A stretch of DNA of 64,000 nucleotides from Neophaeococcomyces mojaviensis (taxonomy: Eukaryota; Ascomycota; Eurotiomycetes; Chaetothyriales): the NCBI GenBank assembly GCA_030247915.1, contig JAPDRQ010000076.1:1-64000 (forward strand). Direction: 5' to 3'. Made by a program: the position numbers and the translations under genes. The notes under the pieces were generated by a model that made no database searches, was not told the origin of the DNA, and worked only from the letters and a program-made list of their open reading frames with translations. Positions within the stretch are counted from its first letter, which is position 1. Each line of letters starts with the position of its first letter. Of the stretch, positions 34,925 through 46,675 are shown piece by piece.

Positions 34925-35364
34925 GCGTACCTAGTGGTGGTTCAAGGACGAATGACTGCAGGCGCAGAAATTTCACTCAAGTGTACTGAATGCTAGCTGC
35001 AAGAGCAAGCTTAAGACCAAGAGAAGGTGTAGAGATTATGATGATGATGATGATGATGGTGATGCGAGGACTAAACCATGTGCGGTAGCGGTTGGGTGTT
35101 CTTTGTACATGCTAGAGTCGTGAACTCATAATTTTTGCGCCTCCAGTGCTAAGCGACATCTAATTTCAGCAAGCCTAATTCCTTCTTGCTTTAAAGCACC
35201 ATTCCATCGATACCGCTTCGAAAATGACAAGTCAGAAGCATTCAAACAAATGATCTTTCAGTTTAAGGAGTGAGAAGTAATTATGTAGTTATTGTTGACG
35301 TGTTCATAAATTGTCCCCACAAAGGTTGCGTGTAAATGTGTTTGAGGTTTTCCATCGCGTTAGC
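34925..35364. other. convergent intergenic region with GAT microsatellite
   Basis: Holds the 3' UTRs of two convergent flavoprotein genes and an (ATG)n microsatellite at 35038-35064. Confidence 0.6.
35038..35064. repeat. trinucleotide (ATG/GAT)n microsatellite
   Basis: Nine trinucleotide units with one A-to-G interruption, in the 3' intergenic region. Confidence 0.85.
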
Positions 35365-37267
35365 TCATCTTCCAAGTACTGTCCTCATAACCTCGGACAG
35401 CTTCTTCGTGCAATCGCCGTCCAGTTGCATCGCCCTCCAACAGACGAACCTATCGGGCCTCACCAAGATCGCCCCGTCTTCTTCCACTTCCCGCCTCTTC
35501 TCCCAATCACGGTAGACGTCCTCATAGTCTTGGCCCCAGCCAATCCCGTAGGCTCGAATCTCGACTCCCAAGTCTTTGCTAACACTCTGTGCCGCTTCCT
35601 TCCATTGCTCGCCACCAATCCCTGTTAACAGACAAAAGACTCCATGCCCGGTCAAATCAATCGTGCTGACGTGGTTCTTTAATGGCATCCTGTGATTTAA
35701 CCACGCATGTGGCAATCGATGTCCGGGATATGTAGTGGAGAGATGATATAGCGTCGAATCTTTCGGCCATTCTGGTTTCTTCCTTGACGCTTTGACTTCA
35801 TCAGTCAAGTGGACAGCGCCACTTTCGTAGTAATGGTTCATTTCAACACCAATTCCATGAAATTCCTGACTAGTATTCTCAATGGCTGCGTCAAGGATCT
35901 TCCTGCGTTCTCTCCCTAATTTACTAGGCTCGCTCAGAGTCCTGAAAAATTCCATCCGTTCCTCCACAGATGGTTGGGTGAGACCCATGGCATCCCAGAC
36001 CGGTGTATGATCGCGAATACCTTGATTTGCGCGAGTGATCACTCCAAGACCAACAGGTTGACGCTCTTTGCTGTAGGATTCGAGGAGGGAAGGAGACGCC
36101 AGATCGTGAGAAACATATTTAATTTTCCAGGCAAGATTATAGGCATCTTGGACGCAAGTGTTCGAACCCAATCCATTGAAAGGAGGATGCCTGATGGTAT
36201 TGTTAGCTTCATAAAGCCATTGAGGCTATACAAACTTACCTGTGGACTGCGTCGCCGAGACAGAAAATGTTTCCGTCGGAATAGTATTCTGCGACGATTT
36301 CATTGATGTTCCATTTTGAGATATCGAGGATTTTCAGAGGTATGTCATCGCGACCGACTATTTCTTTGCATCGCTGCATCCATTGTTCGTGAGTGGGATC
36401 CTTCCATTCATACCCGGGCCTTGGGAAGAAGATAAACATCCACCTATGTTGTGTTAGCATTGCACTATAAAGGTGTTAAGGAAGATCATACTGATTCCAC
36501 GGCTTGACCATTCTGATCAACCCTGCCCAAGCGAAGTCCGGATACTCTCTTTCTGGCTGGAAGACCCAGTGCAGATTGCCTTTACGTGCTTCCACGAAAT
36601 CAGACAGATCCACATCTACGAGGATGTTCATCGCTAGGCCCTGTCCCGGCTTCTTGTTCAAGGGGATTCCCGCCTGCCGCAGAACCTGGCTTCTAGCACC
36701 ATCGCACCCAAACAAATACTGGGAACGTACATAAAATTCTTGCTTGGTGAGGTTGTCTTTTAGCCGGCTCAGAAAGCTTCCATCAACTTGCATTTCATAG
36801 GACAAAAAGCTTGTACTGAATCTGACATCCCAACCCTCAGCGGCAGCCCTGCGCACGAGAATTGGTTCAAATTCAGTTTGTGGTAGATCTACGTGAGAAC
36901 AAGGACTTGCACTCTCGTAGTCGGGCTTTCGCTTTGGATCGTTACCCCATGAGTAGATGCGCGCATATTCCTCGCCTGTCATGTCGTGACACCAACGGGT
37001 GTGCGTCATGCAGTCACCTGTCGTGGCTTGAGCGAGGCAGGTTTCCTCAAGAGCGATGTCGCGGAGGCACTCAAAGGCTGCAGGATTGGTGATATGCGCC
37101 CGCGGTGTTTGAGATGTGGTTGACGCGGCCGAGATGATTATCCCTTTCATCGAATATGGAGGATGGGACAGGAAACAGGCCAAGCTAGCCCCGGCAGGCC
37201 CTGTGCCCACGATGAGAAGCTTGGTCTCTGCGGTAGGCAATGAGTCGTCCTTGTTAAAGTCACCCAT
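35365..37267 (-). CDS. phenol 2-monooxygenase-like FAD hydroxylase
   Basis: Three exons, 37267-36492, 36443-36240 and 36190-35365, GT-AG introns of 48 and 49 bp; 601 aa. The ATG at 37267 is the first in frame. Motifs of class A flavin hydroxylases are all canonical: GTGPAG (21-26), DG motif LFGCDGARSQVLRQAG, and the GD motif CLGDAVHRHPPFNGLGSN formed across the exon 2-3 junction and followed by TCVQDAYNLAWKIKY. The last ~170 residues form the thioredoxin-like dimerisation domain of phenol hydroxylases (LTGIGGEQWKEAAQ, ILVRPDRFVCWRAM). It should ortho-hydroxylate a phenolic ring with NADPH. It is convergent with the BVMO gene and divergent from the broken MFS gene, so the three probably formed one pathway. 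Confidence 0.93.
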
Positions 37268-38211
37268 GGTTTGGATATGGTCACGTAGCTCCCTCAAAAG
37301 AGACGGTAGTATAGCTTCAAGAACTTCTTGACTCAATCGATTACTTAAAAGAGTTTGAATGAAGAGGCAGTTATTAGCAGTAGAGCTGGAGGAATTCTCA
37401 TCCCGGCACTGGTTTTTCGTTCTCTGCTACTTCTATGGTTCTGACTCCGCAGGTCCGTTGCAGAGCCCAGGTTTGACGCACGCTAGTTTCTACAGGCGAC
37501 GTGAACTGTCGCTCTACAAGTTCAGGATTATCAAGGGGCGAGAATTGGAATCGTGTCGAAAAAATCCTGGTATCCGAGTTTCGGCCTTGGCATGGAAGAC
37601 GCACTTCGGATGGAGCACTTTTTGATGTGTCGACTTTCGGGAAAGCTTACTAGCGAGGCCAGACCACGTTCGCTGAGGCTTAGTGGCCTTCTGTGGTCTT
37701 ACTGCCTGGTAAGCTGGTACATCACTGTCACCCGAAATTCTTGGATCAGCGTTGGCAACCGGAAACTAAACACTCAGCTAACTATTTGCTTTGTCTTGCT
37801 AGAGTCCAAGTGACCATTCATGTCTCCTTCGATGCCAAGATGTGAGGCCAAACGGTAACGGAGCCAGCATGGCCAGAGCCCAGCTTCGGAGAATAGCCTG
37901 TGAAACGGGCCTTCTGCTATGTTGTGTGTGAAGTTAGCAAACGCCATGGCCTTACTTTACATTTTGATTTCGGGCAAGGACGATGAGTTAGCTCACACTT
38001 CGCTAGATCTCGGATCGGCATAGCAACAATCGTGGAAATCATCCCTAAGCACATACAAACATACACATACACACACATATATACATGTATACATATAGGT
38101 GCACCTGACCATCTGTACTTCGTTCAACTTTTGACTCTTCTTGTTAACCTACCACCCTTGCAGTTTACTGTTTGTTGCCATTGTCAAGCTTCGGCCCAAT
38201 TATTGCACATC
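37268..38211. other. divergent promoter region with CA/TA microsatellite
   Basis: Shared upstream region of the flavin hydroxylase (minus) and the MFS gene (plus). A CA/TA-rich simple repeat lies at about 38050-38098, just before the MFS start. No gene recognised. Confidence 0.6.
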
Positions 38212-38855
38212 ATGAAGATGAATTATGATGAGTCTGCTCTTCATCAACTCGAGGAGGAGCTACACGTTCACATCTACCCCGGTACTAAGGTCATGACTGA
38301 TGTGGGTTCTCACCACTTCGTCAAGTCCTCAGATAACTCCCACAAAGTTCTTGTACCACAACCCTCAGCTGACCCAAGTGATCCATTGAACTGGAGCCCG
38401 AAATGGAAGTTAGGTAGCCATGAATACCACTACTCTTGTGTCCTTCGCTTAAGGATTTAGGCCATTAGCTTTGGCTTTAATGTTCCCTTAATTAATCGAG
38501 GCATTTAATTCTAACCTTACTAGTATCGTCCGATTTACTAGTATATGTATTTTAGTACTAGGCTTTAGCAATTTTATTTAGTTAATATTGTCGTACTTAC
38601 GATTCTTAAATATAATACTTACCGATCTTATAGGGTTTCTATTTAAATATCCTTCGATCATCGACCTGTCTTAATCTTCTTTACTTTAGTATACTTAATA
38701 TCTAATATATAGCGAGCTATTACTTAGGACTATCGAAGTTTTATAAGTGCTTATATTTTAAATAAAATTAGTGCGGGACCAGCTAAGGTAAAGTGTCAAG
38801 AATAGCAACCCCAAAAGGGCTAGTTTAACCCAGGGTGGACCAGTTGATCTACTAG

Positions 38856-39104
38856 TGTTAAGAATAGCAACCCCAAAAGGGGTAAGTCCAACCTGGGGTG
38901 GACCAGTTGGTCCACCAGTGGAGCCAGTTGGTTAGTGGCCTCCCTGCCACTTAACCAACCTCTCTCTTTAGTACCCCCTATAGGGGCCAGCCATTCATTT
39001 ATCCCTGTCATAGGTGCATATATATAGGGACTATCGGCGCGTATATAGAACAATAATAAGTCATTCACTTACTATCTGCCTACCGCTACCTTCCAATCCT
39101 AACA
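38856..39104 (+). mobile_element. solo LTR family A (inner copy), 249 bp, TSD ACTAG
   Basis: Starts TGTTAAGAATAGC, ends CCAATCCTAACA, flanked by ACTAG at 38851-38855 and 39105-39109. It is inserted in an older LTR of the same family. A copy of the same length in reverse orientation is at 44564-44812. Confidence 0.9.
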
Positions 39105-39187
39105 ACTAGTGTAACCAGTTGGTCCACAAGTGGGTCCAGTTGGTCTAGTGCTTTCCTGCCACCTGACCAACCTCTCTATTTCGTACC

Positions 39188-39546
39188 TATCAGGGACCTC
39201 ACTGGATAACAAGTTATCAAGTATGGTTCTGGGCTTTACTCGATAGGGATAGAAGTATAAGGGATGCTAGAGCTGTGTCGAACAAGAGTTGAGATGTAAC
39301 TTAGGTTAACTACAGAAGCTATGGATGTACATAAGAAACTCGTATCTATATACTTACGAGGCATGGCGTATACAAGGTGATCCAAGGTATCCAAGGCCCA
39401 ACCTTGGTGTACCTTGGTAACCTTGGACCCCAATTCGTCTTAGTGTATTGTGCCCTTATTGGCTCACTAGACTGGGTTGCCTCGCCTGACCTGCCATATC
39501 TTCTGGGTGCGGCTGTCTAATGGCCTGACGCGACCTGACCGTAACA
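39188..39546. mobile_element. solo LTR family B, 359 bp, TSD GTACC
   Basis: Begins TATCAGGGACC (TG changed to TA, as RIP would do), ends CTGACCGTAACA, flanked by GTACC at 39183-39187 and 39547-39551. It interrupts the outer family A LTR exactly where that LTR's sequence CGTACC|CCTTTTAGG must be continuous. Strand unknown because no internal region is attached. Confidence 0.82.
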
Positions 39547-39752
39547 GTACCCCTTTTAGGGGCTAGCCATTCTTTATCCCTGTCATAGATGCATATATAT
39601 ATAGGGACTCTCAGCGCGTATATAGAATAATAACAAGTCATTCAGTTACTATCTGCCTACCGCTACCTACCAAACTTAATAATAATTCATTACGTATTTA
39701 TTATACTTTTAGATAATTTTATTATAGCTTTTAGATACGAATATAAATAGAA

Positions 39753-40200
39753 TGTTACACGCCAGCCTTGTCAGGTTATACGACAGCCTGACAACGGCCT
39801 AATAAACAGAACAAACATGGCCGCCAGGCGGCTAGTGAATCTCGCGAACCAATTAGAGTTGGTTCAGGCTGAACCTTACCTAATAAGGCAAGATGACCTG
39901 ACTACTACGACTGTCGCGACTGTTACAGACACAATAGACACAACGGATACCTTAGTTTATATATACGACTCTAACCATAGTCACTCCCTAGATAGTTCTT
40001 CGTAGTTAACTTATGTTACCTACTTACCCCTACCCTTCTATTTAGCTTATATATCTTAGCTTCCTATAGCTATCTCAGTTACCTTAGTTCCCTAGGCTTT
40101 ATATATACTATATATCTCGTAATAGTTAACCTCTCTAGGTTCTGCCCCTTAGCGCCCTAACTATCCTTATATAACTAGTCGTAAAGGAGTAGCTCTAATA
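39753..40200 (+). repeat. 5' LTR of the Gypsy element (448 bp)
   Basis: TG...(C)A boundaries with TGTTA/TAATA inverse ends. The first ~250 bp have ordinary composition and even a 62-codon open frame (39817-40005, ATG), while the rest is AT-rich with few CpA/TpG. The last 92 bp (40109-40200) match 46676-46767 closely. No convincing primer-binding site is readable after 40200, probably because of RIP. Confidence 0.75.
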
Positions 40201-41581
40201 CTTTAACTACTACTTTTAGTAAGTAAACGGTACGTATAGAAGTCTATTAATACTACTTAAGACGATATCTTAACCCTAGGTATAATAAGAATAACCCTAA
40301 GAAGTAATTATTACTTAACTACCCTTACTTAATACCCTAGTATAGGATATCTCTTACTTTTTACTCGATTAAGAAGATAGCTTATTAGTAACTACTAACG
40401 CTACTTCTTAAGATAAAAAGGAAGACCTTAATAAAGAGAAATTAAACGAGAAAAGTAATTTAGAAAAATACTTCGATAATAAAAACGATATAATACTAAT
40501 CTTTAAAATTAAAGAGCCTAATATCTTTAAAGAAGTAGTCGATAAGTTTAAAAGCTTTATAATATAATTTAAGCTTATATTTAAACTCTAAGCTACTTAT
40601 TTTCTAAACGAGGAAACTAAGATTCTCTATATATTTATATTTTTATAAGGTCGAGCCCTTATATAGTTTTAAATTTATTTTATAAATTACCTCGATTTTA
40701 AAGTCGAATAAAAGGCCGAAAAAATAATAATAATCTTTAGTTTATTTATAAGATTTTAATAAGAACTCTAAGCGTATAATAAAGTACTAAATAAAAAAAA
40801 AAAAGTTAAAAGAAAGATTTAGATAATTAAATATATTAGTATTATTATTAATTATACCTTATACTTTAGAAATCTTATAGTATTCTTAAATTAAAATAAT
40901 AATTCTCTTATTTCTTATTTTTATTAAGAACTTAAGAAGAAGATTAAAGAAAAATATATTTTTAGAAAAAGATTTATAATACTTTAAGGATTTATTAATA
41001 ATATAATTATATTAGATAATAAGATTAGAGAATTTAAAGCGAAAAAAATATAATAAACTTTATTCTCGTTACTAAGAAGGGGATAATAAACGAACTAAAC
41101 TAAGTATTAATAATTTTATTATAGACCTATATTAATAGATCTTAATAGCGCTGATAAGAAACAAAAAAGCCCTTAGAATTTTAAAAAATTCTAAGAGAAA
41201 ATTAACGATAAAGAAAGAGAATAAAAAAAGAAAAAGAACTTTATCTTTACTATAATAAATCTAAATATATAGTACGAGACTATCGAAGTAAATAGTCTAA
41301 ACTATAACTTAATAATATCGAACCTTAGAAGAAAAAAAAACTAAAGGTAAAACGAACTTCTCCTTCGAAGGAGAAGAAATAGCTTATAATAGTAAATAAC
41401 GCTAACGAAGAAGACGAAGACGAATCTATTTACTACTTTAAGAATAAAAAGCTAGAGGTAGTAGTTATTATTTAAATATATATTTACTTATAGACTCGAT
41501 ATTAAGAGATAGTAAATTATAATAAAGAATAATACGAAGTTAAAGCTTAATACCGATACTACGTTTATAATAATAAAGTAT

Positions 41582-41815
41582 TATCGTGGGAATGACCACG
41601 TATTATAATATAGCGCGGAAATATATGTGATTTAATGTAAGGAAGGTTAGCCGAGTAGGACCTGTAGCCTCTCGCTGTCGTTTATTAGGGACATAACAGC
41701 ACGTAAGCAGGCAAGTAAGGCAGAATAAAAGAACAGCGACTTTACGGCCTGTATACTATGTGATCCTCTTCCTCTTTACGCGATCGTAAAATATACACCC
41801 TTTAATACTATCACA
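41582..41815 (+). mobile_element. LTR family C, copy 1, 234 bp, 4-bp TSD GTAT
   Basis: Begins TATCGTGGGAATG and ends CACCCTTTAATACTATCACA, flanked by GTAT (41578-41581, 41816-41819). Its composition is far less RIP-depleted than the Gypsy around it. Both ends match copy 2 (44873-45070, opposite orientation) while the middles differ. Confidence 0.82.
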
Positions 41816-43779
41816 GTATTAGTAAAGAAATACCTATAAATTATTAAAATAACCTTATATAATCGTACTAGATATAATTAAGAATAGCCTTTCGTCGATA
41901 AGATATACGTTTATTAAAAGAATAATATTTTAAGATTCGACTTCTTAGCTATTAAGATAGTTAATACTAAGAGGGAATAATTAATAATAATAGAACCCGA
42001 GTAGAAAGTCTCGTTAAATAAAAAAGAATAAATAGAATAGAAAATCGTCGTAAAAGAAGAAGTTATTTTTCTTAACTAGTAAAAAAAGGTTATTAAGATC
42101 GAACTATACTATTAATAATAAGAAATCTTAACCCCTAAATATTACGATACCCTTAATAATATTAAAAGATATATATAGAACTAGTATCTATATAAAAACT
42201 AAAACGCTTATATAATAAGAAATATTTTTTATATCTATCGACGATACTATAATCCTAAGTACCCTTTAATAAGCTTTATTAAAAAAAATAGTTTAAAGAC
42301 TTTATAATACTAGGTATATTTATAATAATTCGATATATCGATACTAGTTAATACCCTACCTCTACTAAATAAAAAACTAGTAAAAAAAGAGAAACGAGAA
42401 CGTCTCTTTTTAGTTTTAGAAAAACCGTTCTTATAATACTAAATAAATACCGCGGGACCTACGTATTTATAAGTTATAGTCTTAAACGAAACGCTTAAAG
42501 GTATTAAGGTCTAAATACTTATTAATTTAGAAGCGTTTAGAATATATATATATTTATAGATTACTAATAAACTTCTAAACTTTTAGAAGAATAAAAAAGA
42601 TTCTTACCCCTTAACTAGATTTAATAGTAATATTCTTATATAAATCTAAAAGAAGTTATACTTCGTACGACTATAAGTTAATAAATATAAAGAACGACTT
42701 ACTTTAGATATTAATATTATAAAATATAATATCGTTCTAGGAATAGTATAGCTTAAATACTATAACTTTACGATTAATTAAAAGAAGAATAGATTATTCT
42801 TTAATCGATATAACTATTCGATTATTTAAAATAACTTAGTTATACCTATCGCGTAGGTAGTATAAATAAAACTAGTAAAATAGTTAAATAATATAGAGCT
42901 AGTTAGCTACTCGTTTTAATACTTAGAATTTTAAGACGTTTTTAAAAAGAAACTAGATCGAGATACTCTCCTTAAGTATAAGCTATAGAATTATAAAATC
43001 TTATTACTCTTAGAAACGTATCTAACGTTTAAACTTTTATATTCCCTTTTACTAAAAGAAAGTAAGACCCTTAGAGAATATATAAAAGAAAATATATCTA
43101 AGAAATTTATTAGACCCTCGGAATCGTCGATAAAATATAATATTCTATTCGTATCTAAGAAGAATAAGAAGCTACGACTCTATATTAATTATCGTAAGCT
43201 TAATAATATTACTTAGAAGAATATTTACTCGCTTTTACGAATTAATAAACTATAAGATCGCCTTTAAGACGTAAAGATCTTTATGACTCTTAATATTTAT
43301 AATACTTACTATCGAGTAAGAATTAAGAAAGATAAAGAATAAAAAATAGTCTTTAAAACCCGTTTTAGTCTCTATAAATACTATATAATACCTTTTAGGC
43401 TTACTAACGCTCTAGTAACGTTTTAGATATTAATTAATAACGTACTAAAAGAATATCTTAATATATTCTATATCGCCTATCTTAACGATATCTTAATTTA
43501 CTCTAAAACGAAGGAAGAATATATATAATATATTAAAAAAGTACTTTAGAAGCTAAGGGAATATACGCTTCCTATTAAGCTTAAGAAATATAAATTCTAT
43601 AAAAGCTCAGTTACGTTCTTAGAATATATTATTATAAAAGAAGATCTCTAGATAGAATCTACTAAAATTAAATTTATACTTAGTTAGCTAGAACCTTAGT
43701 TTATAAAGAACGTATAAGGGTTTCTAGATCTAATAAACTTCTATTAGCGATTTATTAGAGTATACTCTCGGATTACGAT

Positions 43780-44194
43780 TAGACCTCCCTTTAGGTCGGG
43801 TTTAGGGCGGGGCTTTTAGAACCTTAACCCCCCCGTACGGGAAACGGGGCCTAAGAGATACACCCCGAGCCTAAACCCGACCCGTACGGGATACGGGGCG
43901 GGTTAGGGCGGGTTTTACTAAGCTATACTAAGTCTATATATTAGGTTTAGCTTGACTCTAATAAAAATCCAAAATAATGTTTTATTCTATTTTTTTCAGA
44001 AAATACTACTATATTTAGTATATATTAGCGCGCCCTACACTAAACGAGACCCTAAACGAGTTTTAGGTCGGGGTATAAAAATCTATTACCCCCTCGTCCG
44101 GGTAATAAGACGGGGCCTAAAGTAGTCTAACCCGCCCTAAACCTCAACGGGTCGGGTTACCCGTACGGGTTTTCCCTAACCCGAGGGAGCTCTA
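43780..44194. mobile_element. hAT-like non-autonomous element (MITE), 415 bp, 8-bp TSD ATTACGAT
   Basis: Flanked by ATTACGAT at 43772-43779 and 44195-44202, the 8-bp duplication typical of hAT elements. Ends TAGACCTCCCT and (reverse complement) TAGAGCTCCCT differ at one base. It is a GC-rich island, full of GGGCGGG/CCCGCCC tracts and three copies of the palindrome CCCGTACGGG (43832, 43881, 44160), inside AT-rich RIP DNA. No transposase is encoded. It splits the Gypsy pol frame just after SRITI and before ALTDLTKKTKF. Confidence 0.88.
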
Positions 44195-44563
44195 ATTACG
44201 ATAGCCTTAATAGATCTTACTAAGAAAACTAAATTTAGATAGTTTATCTTTACTCTAGAGGCTAGAAAGACTTTCGAGTACCTAAAAAGGGCTTTTATAT
44301 AAGCTTCTATTTTAGTAATATTTAACTCGGCGCTCTCGACGCTCTTAGAGACTAACGCTTTTAACGGAGCTATTACTATCGTTCTTACTTAGATATACGA
44401 AGATGAACTTATACGCCTAGTCGTATACTACTCTAGAAAAATAACGAGATTAGAATTAAACTATAATATTTATAATAAAGAACTCCTAGCTATTATCGAG
44501 GTATTTTAATATTAAAAAGTCTATCTTAAAGGATTTAAATATCCTATTAAGATCTATACTAAC

Positions 44564-44812
44564 TATTAGGATTAGAAGGTAGCGGTAGGTAGATAGTAAA
44601 TAAATAACTTGTTATTATTCTATATACGCGCCGATAGTCCCTATATATATATACCTATAACAGGGATAAATGAATGGCTGGCCCCTATAGGGGGTACTAA
44701 AGAAAGAGGTTGGTTAAGTGGTAGGGAGGCTATTAACTAACTAGCTCTACTAGTGAACTAACTGGTCTACTCTAGGTTAGACTTACCTCTTTTAGGGTTA
44801 CTATTCTTAACA
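44564..44812 (-). mobile_element. solo LTR family A, reverse orientation, 249 bp, TSD CTAAC
   Basis: Reverse complement of the family A LTR at 38856-39104, identical in length, starting TATTAGGATT (TG changed to TA) and ending CTATTCTTAACA, flanked by CTAAC at 44559-44563 and 44813-44817. It interrupts the RNase H part of the Gypsy. Partly RIP-mutated. Confidence 0.9.
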
Positions 44813-44872
44813 CTAACTATAAGAACCTTTTATATTAGACTATTACTAAATAATTAAATCGATAATAAATAC

Positions 44873-45070
44873 TGTGGTGGTATTCAAGGGTGCTCCATTT
44901 GAGATCATGTAATAACTAGATAGGATAGCTAGAAGGACGGATGATGTTCACTCTTCTTGTTGCTCTCTTGATGATGATGATTCTTCTTAAGAAGACATCT
45001 TCTAAAAGTAGCTATATGTAGTGTATTCGGTAAACTTGCCTTATAAGGAATGCACTACATTCCCACGACA
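44873..45070 (-). mobile_element. LTR family C, copy 2, 198 bp, 4-bp TSD ATAC
   Basis: Reads on minus from TGTCGTGGGAATG to CACCCTTGAATACCACCACA, flanked by ATAC at 44869-44872 and 45071-45074. CA and TG dinucleotides are normal, including a GATGATGATGATTCTTCTT run, so it seems to post-date RIP. It sits only 60 bp from the family A solo LTR. Confidence 0.82.
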
Positions 45071-46675
45071 ATACGTTAGTTAAAGACTCTATTTACTTAT
45101 AATTTCCGAATCTTCTATATTAAAGGTAAAAAAAACGATCGAGTTAATACCTTTAGTTAACGATTAAACTATATAAAAGACCTAAAACTAAACTTAGCTT
45201 TATTATTAAAGTTAGAAGGTAAGTATCTTATATACGTATAATAACCTATAATAATAATAATAGAAGCAGCCCCTATTTAGTTAAATAATAAAAGCCTATT
45301 TATTAAGTATTTACTATACCTTACGGTAAACGAGATAAAAAATAACTACGATAATTATTTACGTTAAGAAATTAATCGAGAACTAGTAGTTAAATACTTT
45401 TATAATAATTCTCTTATAGAATACCTAGGAGCCGATAAACTAATTAAGCTTATTACTCGGGATTATAATATATAGAAAAGTCTTTAAAAGGATATAGAGG
45501 TATATTTAAAAAGATATAATATATATAAGAAAATAAAGTACGAACGATATAAATCTTATAGCTTTCTTTAATCTTTAAAAGTACCTTCGAGCGCTTAGAA
45601 ATTAATTATAATAAACTTTATTATAAAATTATTTAAGTTAAAGAAGCCTTTTATAAGCGTATTCTATAATAGTATCTTAGTAATATACGATCGACTTACG
45701 AAGTACTTTTACTTTAAGCTTTATCTTAAATTATCTAGAACCGAAGATCTTATATATAAATTCTTATAAACGATATTCGCGAACTATAAAATACTAAAAG
45801 AAGTAGTAATTAATAAAGATAAATAGTTTACTTCTAAATTCTAAAAAGTATTAATAAAACTCCTAGTAATAAAATATAGGTTATTAATCACGTTTTATTT
45901 CTAGATTAATAAATAAATTAAAAGAACTAACTAGACCCTTAAATAATACTTATAAGAATACCTCGATTACCGTTAAAATAACTAGATAAAACTCTTACTA
46001 GTTACGTAATTTTGCTTTAATAATTATAAAGTAGCTAATAAAAAGACTCCGTTCTTTTCTAACTATAGCTACTATCCTAGATTAGAGGATATTCCGGCTT
46101 CTTAAGCAAACTAAAAAGCGATAATTAAAGTAGAATTACTCTATAAACTATATGAAGAACTTAAAACCGATCTAAAATTCCTAGTAGAACGAGCGGTAAA
46201 ATATATAAATAAGAAAAGGATTATAGGACCGACCCTTAAAGAGGGGAACCTAGTTTATCTCGTCCGAAAAAACATTAAAATAAGAAGATCGAATTCGAAA
46301 TTGGACTATACTAAGCTAGGACTATTTAAGATTAAGGAAAAGAAAGAACCAGTAATATTTATTCTAGATCTACCTAAAAATATAAGAATCTATCCGATAT
46401 TCTATATTATTAAACTAGCGCTAAAGAACGCTAAATTCTAAATATTCCTAGAACTTTACCTAGAAGACGAGAAAGAATTCTATAAATTCGATAAAATTCT
46501 TAATTACCGAAAAACCTAGAAAGGACTAGAATACCTAGTTAAATAATTAGGATACGACGAATTAGAAAACACGTAGGAACCAACGGAATATATACCTACG
46601 AACTCTATTACTACGTTCCATCGTCAGAACCTTAATTCGTTCTCGACCCTAGTAAAGACGTAAGCTACGACATAC

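Larger units (their letters stand above)
38794..39681 (+). repeat. LTR family A, outer copy, interrupted by two solo LTRs
   Basis: Starts TGTCAAGAATAGCAACCCC and ends CTACCTACCAAACTTAATA, matching the ends of the complete 249-bp family A LTR at 38856-39104. Its body is broken at ACTAG by another family A LTR and at GTACC by an LTR of family B. Flanks (TAAAG on the left, ATAAT on the right) do not form a target duplication. On both sides lie non-contiguous parts of the MFS gene, so a deletion accompanied or followed its insertion. Confidence 0.8.
40400..46640 (+). pseudogene. Gypsy gag-pol coding region, RIP-destroyed
   Basis: Readable in pieces on the plus strand with in-frame TAG/TAA where TGG/CAA are expected. 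RT: IRPSESS, LRLYINYRKLN, IIPFRLTNALVTF, and YLNDILIYS at 43478-43504, where the catalytic YLDD has become YLND by a G-to-A change in a TpG context. RNase H: FNSALSTLLETNAFNGAIT and YYSRKITRLELNYNIYNKELL. Integrase start: FRIFYIKGKKNDRVN. Chromodomain near the end: KGLEYLVK, LGYDELENT, EPTEYIP. No product is possible. Confidence 0.88.

Noticed and set aside
35365..37336. Longer start of the phenol-hydroxylase-like gene at 37336
   Set aside because: The codon is TTG; the ATG at 37267 is the first Met and sits at the usual distance before the GxGxxG motif.
44873..45070. The two LTR-C copies as the two ends of one element
   Set aside because: They are in opposite orientation and each has its own target duplication, so they are independent insertions.
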